Shown here piece by piece: positions 1-9,541 of a DNA stretch of 64,000 nt. The stretch lies in contig NZ_CP036426.1 of assembly GCF_007752535.1 (NCBI RefSeq), positions 4,836,001-4,900,000 of the forward strand, written 5' to 3'. The translations under genes were made by a program, and so were the position numbers. Origin of the DNA: Tautonia plasticadhaerens. GTDB taxonomy: Bacteria > Planctomycetota > Planctomycetia > Isosphaerales > Isosphaeraceae. Position 1 is the stretch's first letter. Each line of letters starts with the position of its first letter. A model generated the notes under the pieces. The model had not been told where the DNA came from. It saw only the letters and a list, made by a program, of their open reading frames with translations, and ran no database searches.

Positions 1-1531
1 CGAAGTCGGCGTCGACCAGCTTGCGGTCGTCGTAGGGAGGGACGAACGCCGGGTCGCCGCCGGGCTCCCGACGCTCGAGGGTGGCGGGGCCGTCGCCGAG
101 GATCGATGTCAGGGGCGCCCCCCGGGTGAGGAGCTGGGGGCGGCCGAGCTTGTCGGGGAAGGTGCCCTGGTGGTCGATGCCGAGCAGGTGGAAGATCGTC
201 GCGGTCAGGTCGTGGGGGCGGATCGGGTCGCTGGCGGGCTCAGCGCCATCCCGGTCGCTGGAGCCGAACACCTGGCCGCCGGAGATCCCGGCCCCGGCCA
301 TGGCGAAGCTGAAGACGTTGCCCCAGTGGTCCCGCCCGCCCTGGCCGTTGATCCGGGGGGTCCGGCCGAACTCGCCGATGGCGACGACGAGCGTCTCGTC
401 GAGCAGCCCCCGGGATTCGAGGTCGTCGAGCAGGGCGTTGAAGGTGACGTCGAACTGGGGGCAGAGGACGTCTTGCAGGCGGTCGGCGTTCTGGGCGTGG
501 GTGTCCCACATCGGGTTGTCGACGGCCGAATCGCCCTCCTCCCGGGTCCAGTTGACGTGCACGAGCCGGACGCCGGCCTCGATCAGCCGACGGGCGAGCA
601 GCACGGTCTGGCCCCAGGGATACCGGCCGTAGCGGTCCCGGACGGCGTCGGGCTCCCGGTCCAGGTCGAATGCCGCCCGGGCCTTGCCGGAGGAGACGAG
701 GTCGTAGGCGTGCTGGGCGTAGCGGTCCCAGCCGTCGAGCACGCCGCCGCGCTCGACCCGCCGGAGGTGGCCGTCGAGCTGGCCGAGCAGGGCCCGTCGG
801 CGATCGACGCGGAGCCGGGGGAGGTCGTCGGGCAGGTCGAGGCCCTCGATCCGGTAGTCGGCCCGGGAGGGGTCGCCGACGAACCGCTCGGGCTCCCAGG
901 CCCGGCCGAGGAAGCCGGCGGTCTGGCCGGCGGGGGTGACGCTGTCGTTGAGCCGCATCAGGTCCGGGATCCAGACCGACGAGAGGGCGGGCAGCTCCTC
1001 GCTGGGCCGGAGCATCTTGACGATCGAGCCGAAATAGGGCCAGTCGGTCGGCTTGATCTGCCGGGCGCTGCCGGGTCCGTAGGGCTGGCCGGTGAGGACC
1101 CAGTAGCCGCTGACGTCGTGGTTGGGGTCGTCGGTGGCGATCGACCGGACCACGGCGAGCCGGTCGGCCCGCCGGGCGGTCCGCGGCAGGAGTTCGCAGA
1201 AGTCGATGCCGGGCACGTTGGTGGCGATCGGCCGGAACGGCCCCCGGATTTCGAGCGGGGCGTCGGGCTTGGGGTCGAACGTCTCGTGCTGGGGGGGGCC
1301 GCCCTGGAGCCAGAGGTAGATGACGTTCTTCGCCCGGCCGAAGGTGGCGCCGTCCAGCCCCCGGGCGAGCGGGGGGGCGGCGGGGGCGGCCGAGGCCGGG
1401 CGTGTCCCGACGCCCGGCCGGAGGAGGTCACCGAGGCCCAGGCCGAGCACGCTCAGCCCGCCGACCCGGAGCCATTCGCGTCGGTTGTGCCCGTCGCAGA
1501 GCCTGGTCGGTCGATCGTCGATCCCGAACAT
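1..1531 (-). CDS. DUF1501 domain protein, 3' end outside window
   Basis: This is a planctomycete-type DUF1501 protein, a sulfatase/phosphatase-fold family of unknown reaction that is usually exported and paired with DUF1549/DUF1553 proteins. The reading frame is open from the ATG at 1531 down to base 1, so at least 510 residues are present and the C-terminus is missing. Visible family segments are an N-terminal RREWLRVGG stretch (a Tat-like start), LWLQGGPPQHETFDPKP near residue 70, and later GEFGRTPRINGQGGRDHWG, which carries the family's conserved metal-site-like residues. A GAGGGGG purine run lies just upstream of the start. It is transcribed divergently from the DUF1549 gene at 1835 and is a paralogue of the DUF1501 gene at 3601. 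No in-frame stop interrupts it. The family call is firm; the biochemical role is unknown. Confidence 0.85.
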   Translation of the reverse strand, partial: MFGIDDRPTRLCDGHNRREWLRVGGLSVLGLGLGDLLRPGVGTRPASAAPAAPPLARGLDGATFGRAKNVIYLWLQGGPPQHETFDPKPDAPLEIRGPFRPIATNVPGIDFCELLPRTARRADRLAVVRSIATDDPNHDVSGYWVLTGQPYGPGSARQIKPTDWPYFGSIVKMLRPSEELPALSSVWIPDLMRLNDSVTPAGQTAGFLGRAWEPERFVGDPSRADYRIEGLDLPDDLPRLRVDRRRALLGQLDGHLRRVERGGVLDGWDRYAQHAYDLVSSGKARAAFDLDREPDAVRDRYGRYPWGQTVLLARRLIEAGVRLVHVNWTREEGDSAVDNPMWDTHAQNADRLQDVLCPQFDVTFNALLDDLESRGLLDETLVVAIGEFGRTPRINGQGGRDHWGNVFSFAMAGAGISGGQVFGSSDRDGAEPASDPIRPHDLTATIFHLLGIDHQGTFPDKLGRPQLLTRGAPLTSILGDGPATLERREPGGDPAFVPPYDDRKLVDADF

Positions 1532-1722
1532 CGGCGTACCCCCTCGGCGGCGATGCCCCTCGGAAACGGCCCCCTCACCGTATCCCCCGGATCGGCGGGC
1601 CGCAACGACGCCCCGGGCCCGGCCGGGGTCGAAATCCACGGGCCTGGATCGAATTCACCCGTGGATCGCGAGATCCCCCGCCCGGCCCCCCGGGCGGTCG
1701 GCCCGAAATCGGCCGGAGGGTG

Positions 1723-1751
1723 TTGCAGTTCAGCGAATGTCCGACTATTGT
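1723..1751 (+). promoter_or_regulatory. Candidate sigma70 promoter of the DUF1549 operon
   Basis: TTGCAG at 1723-1728 is followed after exactly 17 bases by TATTGT at 1746-1751. It sits in the only AT-rich part of the 303-base divergent region, about 85 bases before the ATG at 1835. The rest of that region (1532-1722) shows no other feature. Inferred from hexamers and spacing only. Confidence 0.4.
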
Positions 1752-1834
1752 TAAACACAAAGCTGTGATCGAGACCTTTTCAGCCCGCCCGCCCCGGACC
1801 GGGGGCGGGTCGGACTCGCGAGGGAGGCCAGGCC

Positions 1835-3553
1835 ATGCGAACCCGACTGCTCGGCATCCTCGCCGGCCCGGTCGCCCTCGTGCTGGCGACGACCGCCCGG
1901 GCGGAGGGGCCTCCCCGGCCCCTGCACGAGCGGGTCGACCGACTGATCGAGGACGCGACGGACGGCCCGATGGCCGCCCCCGCCACCGACGGCGAGTTCC
2001 TGAGGCGGGCGTGCCTCGACCTCGCCGGGATGGTCCCGACCGCCGAGGAGGCGAAGGACTTCCTGGATGATCCCTCCCCCTCGAAGCGGGAGCGGCTGGT
2101 CGACCGGCTGCTGGAGGGACCCGGCTACGCCCGGCGGATGCAGTACGCCTTCGACGCGATGCTCATGGAGCGCCGGGGGGACCGGCACGTCCCCCGGGCC
2201 GACTGGGAGGCGTTCCTCCGGCGGTCGTTCGCCGAGAACACGCCGTATGACGAGTTCGCCCGCCGGATCCTCTCGGCCGACGGGTCGGGGCCCGCGGCGG
2301 ATCGGGCCCCGGCGAAGTTCGTGCTCGACCGGGAGGCCGACCCGGACCTGCTGACCCGGGACATCGGCCGGATGTTCCTGGGGAGGGATCTCCAGTGCGC
2401 CCAGTGCCACGACCACCCGCTCGTGGAGGACTACTTCCAGGCGCACTACTACGGCATCCGGGCCTTCCTCGACCGCTCCAGCCTGTTCACCGACCCCGCG
2501 TCGCAGGTCGTCATGCTCGCCGAGAAGGCCGAGGGGGAGACGACCTTCCAGTCGGTCTTCAAGACGAGCGTGACGCATTCCACCGCCCCCCGGGTCCTCG
2601 ACGGACCCCCGGTCGTCGAGCCCGAATTGCCCGAGGACCGGCGGTACGAGGTCGCCCCGGAGAAGGACAAGGTCGTCCGGACGATCCCCACCTTCAGCCG
2701 GTACGAGCACCTGGCCCCGGCCCTGGCGAACGACGGGGTGGACGCCTTCTCCCGGAACATCGCCAACCGGCTCTGGGCCCTGCTGATGAAGCGGGGGCTG
2801 TACCACCCGCTCGACCTGGACCACTCGTCCAACCCGCCGTCGCACCCCGAGGCCCTGGAACTGCTGGCCGGGTGGTTCCGGGACCACGAGTACGACGTGA
2901 AGGCATTCCTGCGAGAGCTGGCCCTCACCCGGGCCTACCAGCGGTCCAGCGAGATCCCCCCCGGGGCGGATCCCGAGGCCGCCGAGCCCTCCCGGTTCGC
3001 GGTGGCGAACCTGGAGCCGCTCTCGCCCGAGCAGCTCGCCTGGAGCCTGATGCAAGGCCTCGGCGTGGTGGCGGCCCACCGGGAGGATGCCGAGGCGGAT
3101 CTCGACCACCTCGACGCGGCGCTCTGCGACCGCTGCAAGGCCGACGAGGGGAGGGAGGCCCGCCGGCCCTGGCGGGTCGAGGAGGCGGTCCACGCCCGGC
3201 TCTCCGGGAACGTCGACGCGTTCGTCCGCTACTTCGGCGCCTCCGAGGGGCAGCCGGACGACTCGGTCGAGGCGGACGTCCACCAGGCGTTGTTCCTGAG
3301 CAACGGGCCGCAGGTCCAGTCCTGGCTCGACCCCTCCGGGTCGAACCTGACGGCCCGGCTGGCCGGGATCGGGGATCCGGCTGGGGTGGCCGAGCCGCTC
3401 TACCTGGCCATCCTCTCCCGACGCCCCTCGGCCGGGGAGCGGGCCGAGGTGCTCGGCTACCTGGAGCGTCGGGGGGCCGATCAGCGGGCGGATGCGGTCC
3501 GGGAGCTGGCCTGGGCGCTCATCACGTCCTCGGAATTCCGATTCAATTACTGA
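1835..3553 (+). CDS. DUF1549/DUF1553 domain protein (planctomycete secreted)
   Basis: The 572-residue product matches the planctomycete DUF1549 plus DUF1553 architecture: an N-terminal signal sequence (hydrophobic stretch ending in ATTARA near residue 22), a DUF1549 region with FLRRACLDLAG near residue 50, a CAQCHDHP segment at 188-195, and a DUF1553 region from about 300 that ends in LITSSEFRFNY, the usual C-terminus. The CAQCH segment is a CxxCH heme-like motif characteristic of the group; the separate cytochrome domain many relatives carry at the N-terminus is absent. The start at 1835 has a GGGAGG ribosome site. The DUF1501 gene follows after 47 bases, the usual pairing. The biochemical role of these pairs is unknown; polysaccharide or peptide handling at the cell surface is often suggested but nothing here proves it. 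Confidence 0.88.
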   Translation: MRTRLLGILAGPVALVLATTARAEGPPRPLHERVDRLIEDATDGPMAAPATDGEFLRRACLDLAGMVPTAEEAKDFLDDPSPSKRERLVDRLLEGPGYARRMQYAFDAMLMERRGDRHVPRADWEAFLRRSFAENTPYDEFARRILSADGSGPAADRAPAKFVLDREADPDLLTRDIGRMFLGRDLQCAQCHDHPLVEDYFQAHYYGIRAFLDRSSLFTDPASQVVMLAEKAEGETTFQSVFKTSVTHSTAPRVLDGPPVVEPELPEDRRYEVAPEKDKVVRTIPTFSRYEHLAPALANDGVDAFSRNIANRLWALLMKRGLYHPLDLDHSSNPPSHPEALELLAGWFRDHEYDVKAFLRELALTRAYQRSSEIPPGADPEAAEPSRFAVANLEPLSPEQLAWSLMQGLGVVAAHREDAEADLDHLDAALCDRCKADEGREARRPWRVEEAVHARLSGNVDAFVRYFGASEGQPDDSVEADVHQALFLSNGPQVQSWLDPSGSNLTARLAGIGDPAGVAEPLYLAILSRRPSAGERAEVLGYLERRGADQRADAVRELAWALITSSEFRFNY

Positions 3554-3600
3554 CGGAAACCAGGATCGTCGGTTCGCACATCCCCGAAGGAGGTCCCGAC

Positions 3601-4890
3601 ATGTGGTGCCCCTATTCCTGCCGGTCGGCCGAGCACGCGATCTCCCGGCGCTCCTTCCTCGGCGGGGTGTCCGCGGGCCTCGGCGCGGTGTCGGGGTTCG
3701 CGGGGAGGCCGATGACCTCGCTGGCGGGAGAGCTGGGCCGCCAGGGCTCTCAGGTCCTGATGGTCTTCCTGCACGGCGGATCCAGCCAGCTCGAGACCTG
3801 GGACCCGAAGCCGGGCACCGCCACCGGGGGCCCCTTCCGGTCGATCGAGACGTCGATCCCCGGCGTGAGGATCTCCGAGCTGCTGCCGAAGACCGCGCAG
3901 CAGATGCACCACCTGTCCCTGCTCCGGAGCCTGAACACCGCCGAGGACGACCACGGCAAGGGCAGTTACCTGATGCACACGGGCCGTCGCCAGGCCCCGG
4001 GGCAGGAGCACCCGCACCTGGGGTCGCTGGCGGCCCGGTTCCTCGCCCCGGAGCGGGACCCCCTGCCCGGCTACATCCACGTGACCGCCGGGGGGGGCGG
4101 CCTGAGCGGCAAGGACGCGGCCTTCCTCGGCCCGAAGTACGGCGCGTTGACGCTCGGCGACGGTAAGCCGCCGGCCAACACCGAGCGGCCCGGGTCGGTG
4201 GAGGAGGCCGAGGACCTGGCCCGCCACCAGCTCCGGATGCAGCTCGACCACCGCTTCGACCTCCGACGCCGGACCGCCGAGACCGAGGCGTACACGACCT
4301 CGTATGAGCAGGCGTTGCAGCTCATGGAGCGTCGGGAGGTGTTCGACGTCTCCAAGGAGCCGGCCCGCGACCAGGAACGCTACGGCTCGCACGATTTCGG
4401 CCGCCACTGCCTGCTCGGCCGGAGGCTGCTGGAGGCGGGGGCCACGTTCGTGAAGGTGTCGCACTCCAACTACGACACCCACAACGAGAACTTCGACTTC
4501 CACCTGGAGCAGGTCGGCGAGTTCGACGTCTCCTTCGCCGCGTTGCTCTCGGACCTGGCCGATCGCGGGATGCTCGACCGGACGCTCGTCGTGGTGATGT
4601 CGGAATTCGGCCGGACCCCCCGGATCAACCAGTACTACGGCCGGGACCACTGGAGCACGGCCTGGTCGGTCGCCCTCACCGGCGCCGGGCTCAAGCGGGG
4701 GGTGGTCCGGGGGGAGACGAACGCCGACGGCACCGAGGTGGTCGACGGCCAGGCGACCGGCCAGGATCTCTTCCACACGTATCTGAGGGCGGTCGGCATC
4801 GACCCGGTGGTCGACGAGTTCGCGGTCAACGGCCGGGACTTCCAGATCGCCGACCCGGCCTCCTTCGCCATCGAGGACCTGCTGGCATGA
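3601..4890 (+). CDS. DUF1501 domain protein, Tat-exported
   Basis: The 429-residue product is a second DUF1501 protein. The N-terminus contains SRRSFLGG at about residues 16-23 followed by a hydrophobic stretch, a clear twin-arginine export signal. Family segments include FLHGGSSQLETWDPKPGT (about 57-74), HDFGRHCLLGRRLLEAGA, and VMSEFGRTPRINQYYGRDHW near residue 340. The ATG at 3601 has a near-perfect ribosome site, AAGGAGGT at 3587-3594; in-frame upstream codons overlap the preceding gene and have no such site. Its stop overlaps the next gene's ATG (ATGA), so it is probably translationally coupled to the WD40 protein. It forms an operon with the DUF1549/DUF1553 gene. Confidence 0.92.
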   Translation: MWCPYSCRSAEHAISRRSFLGGVSAGLGAVSGFAGRPMTSLAGELGRQGSQVLMVFLHGGSSQLETWDPKPGTATGGPFRSIETSIPGVRISELLPKTAQQMHHLSLLRSLNTAEDDHGKGSYLMHTGRRQAPGQEHPHLGSLAARFLAPERDPLPGYIHVTAGGGGLSGKDAAFLGPKYGALTLGDGKPPANTERPGSVEEAEDLARHQLRMQLDHRFDLRRRTAETEAYTTSYEQALQLMERREVFDVSKEPARDQERYGSHDFGRHCLLGRRLLEAGATFVKVSHSNYDTHNENFDFHLEQVGEFDVSFAALLSDLADRGMLDRTLVVVMSEFGRTPRINQYYGRDHWSTAWSVALTGAGLKRGVVRGETNADGTEVVDGQATGQDLFHTYLRAVGIDPVVDEFAVNGRDFQIADPASFAIEDLLA

Positions 4891-5951
4891 CCCGCCCTCG
4901 ACGCCGCTCGGAGGAACCGGAGACCCCCGACGCTGAGGGGACCTGCCCCGTCGCCGACCCGACCCTGGCGCACGTCTCGGCCGAGCTGCCGCACGACCAG
5001 CCCCTGATTTGCTGCGCCTTCGACCCGGCCGGGCGGTTCGTGTTCGCCGGCTCGGAGGACTTCACCGTCCGGCGCTGGGACCTGATCGCCGGCCAGGCGG
5101 CCGCCGTCCCGTTCGTCGGCCACGAGAGCTGGGTCTTCGACCTCGCCCCGACCCCCGACGGCGACACGCTGCTGACCGCCGGGGGGGACGGCCGGGTGAT
5201 CTTCTGGGACGCTGGGGCCCACGAGCCCCTGCCCCGGCTGGTCCTCGACGCACACGACGGCTGGGCCCGGGGGGTCGCCGTCAGCCCGGACGGGACGCTC
5301 GCGGCCTCCTGCGGCAATGATCGGCTGGTGAAGGTCTGGTCGATCGAGGATGGTTCGCTCGTGCACGTCCTGCCCGGCGGTCACGAGAAGCCGGCCTACT
5401 GCGTCGGCTTCCACCCGGGGGGAGACGCGGTGGTGTCGGCGGACCTGTCCGGCCGGGTCGTCGAGTGGGACCTGGCCTCGGGGGAGGAGCGGAGGAGGCT
5501 GGATGCCTCGGCGTTGTACTCGTACAACGGGGGCCAGCAGGTCGATTACGGCGGGATCCGGGACCTCGCCTTCAGCGCCGAGGGGGATCGACTGGCCTGC
5601 GCGGGGCTGGTCAACGCGTCGAACCCGCTCGGGGCGGTCAACGACACGGCCGTCCTGCTGTTCGACTGGGAATCGGGCACGGAGCCGGCGGTGCAGCGGG
5701 GCAAGGGGGACCTGAAGGGGGTCGCCTGGGGCGTCCGGTTCCACCCGGGTGGGTTCCTCGCGGTCGCCTCGGGGGGCTCCGGGGGCGGCCACCTGCTCTT
5801 CTTCCGGCCGGGAGAGGCGGAAGAGTTCCACCGCCTCTCACTTCCCAACACGGCCCGGGGGCTGGACCTGCACCCCGACGGCCTCCGACTGGCCACCGCC
5901 CATCACGACGGCAAACTCCGGATCACCCGGCTGGAGGCGGCCCCGGCCTGA
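4887..5951 (+). CDS. WD40 repeat protein
   Basis: The 354-residue protein consists almost wholly of WD40-type beta-propeller repeats, with blades marked by phrases such as FAGSEDFTVRRWDL, LTAGGDGRVIFWD, AASCGNDRLVKVWSIEDG and VSADLSGRVVEWDLASG. There is no signal peptide or membrane segment, so it is probably cytoplasmic. The first ATG overlaps the stop of the DUF1501 gene by four bases (ATGA), a tight operon link. WD40 proteins often accompany DUF1501/DUF1549 pairs in planctomycetes, although the reason is not known. The propeller fold is sure; the partner is not. A glycine-rich stretch near residue 290 may be a loop of the last blades. Confidence 0.9.
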   Translation: MTRPRRRSEEPETPDAEGTCPVADPTLAHVSAELPHDQPLICCAFDPAGRFVFAGSEDFTVRRWDLIAGQAAAVPFVGHESWVFDLAPTPDGDTLLTAGGDGRVIFWDAGAHEPLPRLVLDAHDGWARGVAVSPDGTLAASCGNDRLVKVWSIEDGSLVHVLPGGHEKPAYCVGFHPGGDAVVSADLSGRVVEWDLASGEERRRLDASALYSYNGGQQVDYGGIRDLAFSAEGDRLACAGLVNASNPLGAVNDTAVLLFDWESGTEPAVQRGKGDLKGVAWGVRFHPGGFLAVASGGSGGGHLLFFRPGEAEEFHRLSLPNTARGLDLHPDGLRLATAHHDGKLRITRLEAAPA

Positions 5952-5982
5952 TCGAGTCTTCGACTTGGGTCGGGCCGCCGGC

Positions 5983-6288
5983 TCAGGGCTTCCGTGCGCC
6001 GTTCTCGAAGGCCTTCTCCAGGTCCTCGATGGCGAAGTCCCCCACGTCGTTGCCCAGCAAGGCGCTGAGCTGCAAGCCGACCAGCGTCTCGCTCGGGTGG
6101 GAGCGGTCGCCGACCAAGCCCAGGAAGGGCTGGGCGCCGACGAGGACGGCCCGGGGCTTGCCATGGACGGTCAGGACGTAGCGGACGTCGGGGTCCTGGA
6201 GTTCGTTGAGGATGGACGGCAGATTCTGGTGCAATTCCCGGCTACCGATGATACGGACGGGGGAATCGGCCTTCTTCTGGCCTGCCAT
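5983..6288 (-). CDS. Phd/YefM-family antitoxin, apparently orphan
   Basis: The 101-residue product has the Phd/YefM N-terminal DNA-binding fold pattern: IIGSRELHQNLPSILNEL, then VRYVLTVHGKPRAVLVGAQ, where the HGKPxAVLV core is diagnostic. Such proteins repress their own promoter and neutralise a cognate toxin. No toxin gene is seen: downstream lies the convergent WD40 gene, and upstream are 207 bases and then tRNA-Ala. An open frame that begins with an ATG near 6408 (MDVEFTESLGRLRSG) overlaps the antitoxin start out of frame; it could be a toxin remnant or chance, and I do not call it. The gene lies on the same strand as the tRNA and directly downstream of it. The family call is good; toxin-antitoxin activity is inferred and doubtful without a partner. 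Confidence 0.75.
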   Translation of the reverse strand: MAGQKKADSPVRIIGSRELHQNLPSILNELQDPDVRYVLTVHGKPRAVLVGAQPFLGLVGDRSHPSETLVGLQLSALLGNDVGDFAIEDLEKAFENGARKP

Positions 6289-6493
6289 GAAACCCGGCCT
6301 CCACCGAGGTGATCAAACACGAGGATGAGCCCGGGTCGGTACTGGAACCAGTGATCCCGGAATCCCGAGCGAAGACGACCGAGCGACTCGGTGAATTCGA
6401 CGTCCATACGGACTAGGGCGACAGCTGAGTGAAGACGGGCCTCAGCAAACGACGGCCGGAAGAGAATTTCCGGGAGAAGAAGAAGATGAAGCG

Positions 6494-6568
<75 letters not shown>

Positions 6569-6664
6569 TTGCGTGTGGTGGTAAGTTATCAGGTGTGCCG
6601 TCGGAAGTCAACGGTCCGACGCCGACGGATTTCGAAGGCCGACCGGCCCGGGGAGCGTGACGCG

Positions 6665-7474
6665 ATGGACGGACGGAGCGAGGGGGATCGGCCCGGGGTC
6701 GGCCTGCTGGTGCTGACCAACGACGACGGCGTCGACGCCCCGGGCCTGGAGGCCCTCCGGGGGGCGAGCCAGGGCCTGGGGGAGGTGCGGGTGGTGGCGC
6801 CGAGCCGGGCGTGGTCGAGCATGGGGCATGCGGTCACGGGCGGGGGGCCGATCCGGGTCGATCGCCGGGGGGAGGGCCGGATCGCCGTGGACGGGTCGCC
6901 GGCCGACTGCGTCCGTCTGGCCCTGCACCACCTGGCGCCGGGGCCGAGCTGGGTGCTGGCGGGGATCAACCGGGGCGGCAACCTCGGGGCCGACGTCCAC
7001 CACTCCGGCACCGTGGCCGCGGCCCGGGAGGCGGTCCTGCACGGCGTCCCGGCGATCGCGTTCTCCCAGTACGTCCGCCGGGACCGTCCGCTGGACTGGG
7101 ACCGGGCCTCCCGGTTCGCCCGGCGGGCCCTAGATCTGCTCTTGGCCCGCCCCTACCGGCCCGGCACCCTCTGGAACGTGAACCTGCCGCACCCGAGCCC
7201 CGAGGACCCCGACCCGGACCTCGTCTTCTGCCCGCTCGACCCCTCCCCCCTGCCCCTCGGCTTCTCGGTCGTCGGCGACGAGGCGACCTACGACGGCGAC
7301 TACCACGGCCGGGCCCGGGTGCCGGGGGCCGACGTGGAGACCTGCTTCGGGGGCCGGGTGGCGATCACCCGGGTCCGGATCCTCCCCGACCCGGACGGGG
7401 CCGCCGAGGATCCCCGGGAGGTCGTGCCGATGAATCCCCGGGCGGGCGGCGCATCGCCGGCGCCGGGGCGATAG
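6665..7474 (+). CDS. surE: 5'/3'-nucleotidase SurE
   Basis: This is a SurE survival-protein phosphatase, which dephosphorylates nucleoside monophosphates using a divalent metal. The 269-residue protein has the signature [15 protein letters not shown] with the metal-binding Asp pair at residues 20-21, [14 protein letters not shown] in the place of the usual Ser-containing ligand loop, [12 protein letters not shown], and the [24 protein letters not shown] block, all in canonical order. The length is normal for the family. The ATG at 6665 is chosen because upstream codons run into the tRNA region; the ribosome site is weak (GGGAG). The FKBP gene follows 70 bases later on the same strand. The call is secure. 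Confidence 0.95.
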   Translation: MDGRSEGDRPGVGLLVLTNDDGVDAPGLEALRGASQGLGEVRVVAPSRAWSSMGHAVTGGGPIRVDRRGEGRIAVDGSPADCVRLALHHLAPGPSWVLAGINRGGNLGADVHHSGTVAAAREAVLHGVPAIAFSQYVRRDRPLDWDRASRFARRALDLLLARPYRPGTLWNVNLPHPSPEDPDPDLVFCPLDPSPLPLGFSVVGDEATYDGDYHGRARVPGADVETCFGGRVAITRVRILPDPDGAAEDPREVVPMNPRAGGASPAPGR

Positions 7475-7544
7475 AATAGGGCGGTCATCCCCGGGTTTCC
7501 GGGTCATCCCCCACGGCAACGCGAAGAGACGGGAGCAGGACACC

Positions 7545-8150
7545 ATGACGACGGTCCTTCGTCGATGGTCCGGTTGGGCATTGGCGGCGACGCTGGCCGC
7601 CAACGCCGGTTGCGGGCAGCCCCCGCCGATGGTCTCCATGACCCCGCCGGGCTCCACCGTCGACCAGCTCACGGTCGACGTCAACGACGACGCGTACAAG
7701 GCCCAGGCGCTGGGCGAGGTGGCGTTGCCCCAGGGCGGTACCGACGGCCCCGGGGGCGAGGCGGCCGTCCCGGACGCCCCGATGATCGAGCCGACGGCGC
7801 CCGGCGAGGAACTCGTCACCGACTCCGGCCTGCGGGTGACGACCCTGGAGCCGGGCGACCCCGAGGGGGAGACCGCCCGGGTCGGGACCACGATCCGGGC
7901 CTACTACAAGGGGATGCTCGAGGACGGCACCGTCTTCGAGTCGAACTTCGGCGAGGAGCCGCTGGAGCGCACGCTCGCGGCGGGCTCGCTGATCCAGGGC
8001 TGGGTCGAGGGGATCGCGGGCATGAAGGTCGGCGAGCGCCGCAAGCTGGTCATCCCCCCGGAGCTGGCCTACGGCGAGCGCGGCTCCCCGCCGGCGATCC
8101 CTCCCGCCGCCCGGCTGACCTTCGAGGTCGAGCTGCTCGGGGTCCGCTGA
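7545..8150 (+). CDS. FKBP-type peptidyl-prolyl isomerase, lipoprotein
   Basis: The 201-residue protein starts with a lipoprotein signal: a hydrophobic stretch and the lipobox-like ANAGC, Cys at about residue 25. It continues through a low-complexity linker to an FKBP domain at about 95-201, marked by [40 protein letters not shown] and [32 protein letters not shown] enzymes catalyse cis-trans isomerisation of X-Pro bonds and assist folding; the signal places this one at the membrane surface. The start is the first ATG after a purine-rich GGGAGCAGGA site. A TAGAAT box at 7472-7477, overlapping the surE stop, may be a -10 element. A GC-rich hairpin follows the stop. Confidence 0.93.
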   Translation: MTTVLRRWSGWALAATLAANAGCGQPPPMVSMTPPGSTVDQLTVDVNDDAYKAQALGEVALPQGGTDGPGGEAAVPDAPMIEPTAPGEELVTDSGLRVTTLEPGDPEGETARVGTTIRAYYKGMLEDGTVFESNFGEEPLERTLAAGSLIQGWVEGIAGMKVGERRKLVIPPELAYGERGSPPAIPPAARLTFEVELLGVR

Positions 8151-8162
8151 GCGTCGGGCCCC

Positions 8163-8193
8163 GCCGGGCCCGGGCCCCGGCCCGGGGCCCGGC
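8163..8193 (+). terminator. GC-rich hairpin after the FKBP gene
   Basis: GCCGGGCCC at 8163-8171 pairs with GGGCCCGGC at 8185-8193. No T run follows, so this is a terminator-like or RNA-stabilising hairpin and not a classical intrinsic terminator. Confidence 0.35.
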
Positions 8194-8311
8194 CGGTCCG
8201 GCTTGCCGGATCGGCCGGGCTCGGGTAGGGTCCGGTTCGGGTCTTCGGGAGGTCGGCTCGCGGACGGATCCGCGGAGCCCGGACGAGGCCCGGGTCGATC
8301 GGGAGCCGGGC

Positions 8312-9541
8312 ATGGAGGCGGGCCCTCACGTCCAGATCGGACCGCCGCCGGCGGTGGATCGCCGTCCGGGGCCGGTCCGGGTGGCGCTGGTCCACGACTG
8401 GCTGACGGGGATGAGGGGCGGGGAGAAGTGCCTGGAGGTCCTCTGCCGGGCCTTCCCGGCATCCCCCCTGTTCACCCTGATCCACCGGAGGGGGGAGATG
8501 AGCCCCCCGATCGAGGCGATGGACGTCCGGACCTCGCCGCTCCAGCGGTTCCCGGGGATCTTCGAGCACTACCGCCACCTGCTCCCCCTGATGCCGATGG
8601 CGGCCCGCTCCTGGAGGCCCGCCGGGGTGGACGTGGTGGTGAGCCTGAGCCACTGCGTGGCCAAGGCGGTGCGGGTCCCCCGGGGGGTGCCGCACCTCTG
8701 CTACTGCTTCACCCCCATGCGGTACGCCTGGGACGGCCGGTCGGCCTACCTCGACGCCTGGGCCGGCAAGCCCGTCCGGCGCTCCCTGGCCGGGGCCACC
8801 CTGGACCGGCTCCGGGACTGGGACCGGGACACCGCACGAGGAGTCTCCCAGTTCGTGGCGATCTCCGAGACGGTCCGACGCCGGATCGCCCGCTGCTACG
8901 GCCGGGACAGCCGGGTCATCCCCCCCCCGGTCGACACGAATTTCTACACGCCCGACCCCGCGGCCCGGCGGGACGACGCCCCCTATCTCTGCGTCTCGGC
9001 CCTGGTGCCGTACAAGAAGCTGGAGCACGCGGTATCGGCCTGCTCGGCCTCGGGCCGGGAGCTGGTGGTGATCGGCTCCGGGCCGGAGCGCCCCCGGCTG
9101 GAGCGGATCGCCGGGCCGACCGTCCGGTTCCTGGGCTGGCAGCCCGACGAGGTGATCCGCGACCACTACCGGGGCTGCCGGGCCCTGCTCTTCCCCGGGG
9201 ACGAGGACTTCGGCATCGTCCCGGCCGAGGCGATGGCCTGCGGCGCCCCGGTGATCGCCCTGAACCGGGGGGGCGTGGCCGAGACGGTGGACGACCGGGT
9301 CGGCCTGCTCTACGACGAGCCCGGCCCCGAGGGCCTGCTCCGGGCCATCGAGGCGTTCGAGGCCGGGGGCGGTGTCCGGGACGGGGAACTCGCCCGGAAG
9401 AAGGCCGAGGCCCTGGCGCCGGAGGTCTTCCGGGACCGGATGCTCCGGCTGATCGACGAGCTGGTCGAGGGCCGGGCCGTCCTGCCGACGCCCCGCCTGC
9501 CGGGCCGGGCCCGGCTCGGGGCGCGGCGGCTCGCGGGTTGA
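8312..9541 (+). CDS. Glycosyltransferase family 4 protein
   Basis: The 409-residue protein has the GT4 two-domain GT-B layout. The N-terminal domain begins VRVALVHDWLTGMRGGEKCLEV, with the glycine-rich acceptor/nucleotide loop. The C-terminal Rossmann half carries APYLCVSALVPYKKLEHAV near residue 230, ELVVIGSGPERPRLE, FLGWQPDEVIRDHY and the E-x7-E region FPGDEDFGIVPAEAMACGAPVIA, where the two Glu residues bind the sugar-nucleotide. It is a cytoplasmic or membrane-associated enzyme that would add a sugar to a polysaccharide or lipid acceptor; the sugar cannot be told from sequence. The start at 8312 is the ATG nearest the conserved N-terminus. It stands alone on its strand, without other polysaccharide genes beside it. 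Confidence 0.92.
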   Translation: MEAGPHVQIGPPPAVDRRPGPVRVALVHDWLTGMRGGEKCLEVLCRAFPASPLFTLIHRRGEMSPPIEAMDVRTSPLQRFPGIFEHYRHLLPLMPMAARSWRPAGVDVVVSLSHCVAKAVRVPRGVPHLCYCFTPMRYAWDGRSAYLDAWAGKPVRRSLAGATLDRLRDWDRDTARGVSQFVAISETVRRRIARCYGRDSRVIPPPVDTNFYTPDPAARRDDAPYLCVSALVPYKKLEHAVSACSASGRELVVIGSGPERPRLERIAGPTVRFLGWQPDEVIRDHYRGCRALLFPGDEDFGIVPAEAMACGAPVIALNRGGVAETVDDRVGLLYDEPGPEGLLRAIEAFEAGGGVRDGELARKKAEALAPEVFRDRMLRLIDELVEGRAVLPTPRLPGRARLGARRLAG

